From NCBI GenBank assembly GCA_017411585.1, contig JAFQPV010000390.1, positions 1-6,935 of the forward strand: a stretch of DNA of 6,935 nucleotides. Direction: 5' to 3'. The notes beneath the pieces were generated by a model that saw only the letters and a list, made by a program, of their open reading frames with translations, was not told the origin of the DNA and did no database searches. Positions within the stretch are counted from its first letter, which is position 1, and each line of letters starts with the position of its first letter. This stretch comes from Clostridia bacterium (lineage in GTDB: Bacteria; Bacillota; Clostridia; UBA1381; UMGS1253). The position numbers and the translations under genes are program-made. Positions 5,343 through 6,935 of this stretch are shown here, one piece after another.

Positions 5343-6578
5343 ATGACAGAATTGGTAATTATCGGCGGCGGTCCGGCGGGTATGAGCGCGGCGGTCGCAG
5401 CATATGATGCAGGTGTACGCGATATTTTGATTTTAGAGCGTGATGACAGCTTGGGTGGTATTTTACAGCAGTGTATCCATAACGGCTTCGGCTTGCACCG
5501 CTTTGGCGAGGAGCTGACAGGTCCGGAATACGCTTGGCGCTATGAGCAGCAGGTACATGAGCGCGGTATTGCTTATAAGACGGGCACAATGGTTTTGGAG
5601 GTTTCGCCGGATAAGGTAATTACGGCAACCAACCCGACCGACGGTATTTTTCAGATTCAGGCAAAGGCAATCGTTTTGGCGATGGGTTGCCGCGAGCGCG
5701 CGAAGGGTGCATTAAATATCGCAGGCACACGCCCTGCCGGCATTTTCAGTGCGGGTACGGCGCAGAAGTTTGTCAATATGAAGGGATATATGCCGGGCAA
5801 AAATGTTGTGATTTTAGGCTCGGGTGACATCGGCCTTATTATGGCGCGCCGCATGACATTAGAGGGTGCAAGCGTGAAGGCGGTGTGCGAGCTGATGCCG
5901 TATTCCGGCGGCCTTGCAAGAAACATTGAGCAGTGCTTAAACGATTTTAATATTCCGTTAAAGCTCAGTCATACTGTAGTGGAGATTCATGGTAAAACGC
6001 GCGTAACGGGCGTAACGATTGCAAAGGTGGACGAAAACAGAAAGCCGATTGAAAGCACAAAAGAATACATAGAATGTGATACGCTTTTATTATCTGTTGG
6101 CTTGATTCCGGAAAACGAGCTGACCGAGGGCGCAGGCATTTGTTTGGACCGCGTGACCTCCGGCGCCTTGGTTGACCAGGACAGACAGACGCAGATTGAC
6201 GGTGTATTTGCCTGCGGCAATGTATTGCATGTACACGATTTGGTGGATTTCGTTTCCGAGGAAGCGGAAATCGCAGGTCAGGCGGCAGCACAGTATATTG
6301 CAGACGGTCTGGATACGGACATGGATGCAGTTTTGCATACGGACGGTAAAATTCGCTACACTGTGCCGCAGCGCATCACCAAGGCAAAGGATACAAATGT
6401 GTATTTCCGCGTAGCCGATGTATATAAAAACGCAAAAATCACCGTTTTAAAGGACGGCGAAGTGCTTTTGACGAAGAAGAAAATGCGTCTTGCGCCGGGC
6501 GAGATGGAAAGCCTTAAATTAACCGCTGCGCAGCTTGCCGGCGCAAAAGAAATTAAATTTGGATTGGAGGTTTTGTAA
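5343..6578 (+). CDS. FAD/NAD(P)-dependent oxidoreductase, GlpB/HcnB-like
   Basis: This is a pyridine-nucleotide-disulfide-oxidoreductase-fold flavoprotein of 411 residues, probable partner of the upstream BFD-containing subunit. The first dinucleotide motif is G8-G9-G10-P-A-G13 with acidic LILERD at the end of the second strand. GGILQQCIHNGFGLHRFGEELTGPEY, split here as GGILQQCIHNGFG and EELTGPEY, is typical of this clostridial subfamily. A second motif, G159-x-G161-x2-G164 (LGSGDIG), would bind NAD(P). VFACGNVLHVHDLVD is the conserved FAD-binding segment near the end of the core. The last ~70 residues form a strand-rich extension. There is no CxxC redox disulfide, so it is not a thioredoxin-reductase-type enzyme. 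AGGAGGT ends about 8 bases before ATG 5343, within the last codons of the preceding gene, so translation is probably coupled. Electron acceptor and exact substrate are inferred only. Confidence 0.95.
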   Translation: MTELVIIGGGPAGMSAAVAAYDAGVRDILILERDDSLGGILQQCIHNGFGLHRFGEELTGPEYAWRYEQQVHERGIAYKTGTMVLEVSPDKVITATNPTDGIFQIQAKAIVLAMGCRERAKGALNIAGTRPAGIFSAGTAQKFVNMKGYMPGKNVVILGSGDIGLIMARRMTLEGASVKAVCELMPYSGGLARNIEQCLNDFNIPLKLSHTVVEIHGKTRVTGVTIAKVDENRKPIESTKEYIECDTLLLSVGLIPENELTEGAGICLDRVTSGALVDQDRQTQIDGVFACGNVLHVHDLVDFVSEEAEIAGQAAAQYIADGLDTDMDAVLHTDGKIRYTVPQRITKAKDTNVYFRVADVYKNAKITVLKDGEVLLTKKKMRLAPGEMESLKLTAAQLAGAKEIKFGLEVL

Positions 6579-6579
6579 G

Positions 6580-6924
6580 ATGACGAGAAATTTAACCTGT
6601 ATCGTTTGTCCGATGGGCTGCAGCCTCACGGTAACAAGCGAGGATAACAAAACCTTTACCGTAACAGGCAACACCTGTCCGCGCGGCGAGGTGTATGCTA
6701 AAAACGAGTGCACCAATCCGCAGAGAACAGTCACCAGCACGGTGCGCACCAAGGAAGGCGTGCTCGTTGCGGTGAAGACCGACAGGGCCATTGCAAAGGA
6801 TAAGGTGTTTGAATGCATGGAAAGAATTAACGCAGCGCGTCCGTGCTTGCCAATCGCGGTTGGTGATGTTATAATGAAAGATATATTCGGAGCAAATATT
6901 GTGGCAACACAAAATGTAAAATAA
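6580..6924 (+). CDS. DUF1667 (COG3862) cysteine-motif protein
   Basis: This small protein of 114 residues has C7-x2-C10-x3-C14 near the N terminus and C33-P-R-G, a set consistent with an Fe-S or zinc site; C44 is a further cysteine. The C-terminal half (VRTKEGVLVAVKTDRAI, then ARPCLPIAVGDVI) matches the DUF1667 pattern. In Clostridia and Thermotoga this family travels with the two preceding oxidoreductases and glycerol genes, so a third subunit handling electron transfer is likely; its biochemical role has not been settled to my knowledge. It may stand in for the Fe-S subunit GlpC of enterobacterial GlpABC, to which it is not similar. ATG 6580 is chosen because GGAGG (6566-6570) lies 9 bases upstream; it starts 1 base after the preceding stop codon, pointing to coupling. 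Confidence 0.94.
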   Translation: MTRNLTCIVCPMGCSLTVTSEDNKTFTVTGNTCPRGEVYAKNECTNPQRTVTSTVRTKEGVLVAVKTDRAIAKDKVFECMERINAARPCLPIAVGDVIMKDIFGANIVATQNVK

Positions 6925-6935
6925 GGAGTGGGGGA
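6923..6935 (+). promoter_or_regulatory. Ribosome binding site of a further operon gene cut off by the window edge
   Basis: AAGGAG (6923-6928) overlaps the DUF1667 stop codon and is followed by GTGGGGGA to the window end. No terminator-like hairpin separates them. A start codon would fall just beyond the edge. In related clusters a glycerol kinase, facilitator or regulator gene is often nearby, but nothing here identifies it. Confidence 0.5.

Overview
The window looks like chromosome from an anaerobic Firmicute of the class Clostridia. The evidence is AGGAGG-type ribosome binding sites, consensus TTGACA/TATAWT promoters, U-tract hairpin terminators, and a three-gene FAD oxidoreductase / DUF1667 cluster typical of clostridia and Thermotoga. 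I cannot place it to genus. There are no rRNA or tRNA genes, CRISPR arrays or transposase genes.

Layout, left to right. (1) A minus-strand gene (26-1594) encodes a 522-residue protein. Its first ~100 residues look like the N-terminal part of a DUF871/MupG-type TIM barrel, and the rest looks like a beta-propeller. (2) A divergent AraC-family regulator (1749-2555) is read from the shared ~150-base intergenic region. (3) A near-consensus promoter overlapping the end of the araC-type gene drives a short leader, a strong terminator hairpin and a cytoplasmic calcineurin-type metallophosphoesterase (2648-3634). (4) A second promoter + leader + terminator-hairpin module of the same design follows. 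Next come a 108-base imperfect palindrome and an operon of three tightly packed genes: a GlpA/LhgO-like FAD oxidoreductase with a C-terminal BFD-type [2Fe-2S] domain (3912-5339), a GlpB-like FAD oxidoreductase (5343-6578) and a cysteine-motif DUF1667 protein (6580-6924). A Shine-Dalgarno sequence at the right edge suggests the operon continues.

The most interesting feature is the pair of leader modules (2533-2627 and 3638-3758). Both have TTGACA, a 17-base spacer, a TATAWT box and exactly 9 bases before a related ~30-base block that includes GGAGACGT and forms the left side of a long terminator stem. The loops differ completely. This is the architecture expected of protein-controlled transcription antitermination. 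Because the second module precedes a glycerol-3-phosphate-oxidase-like operon, I infer control by a GlpP-type glycerol-3-phosphate-responsive antiterminator. The phosphoesterase would then belong to the same regulon, perhaps releasing glycerol-3-phosphate from phosphodiesters. The GlpP assignment and the phosphoesterase substrate are inferences; the paired architecture is read directly from the bases.
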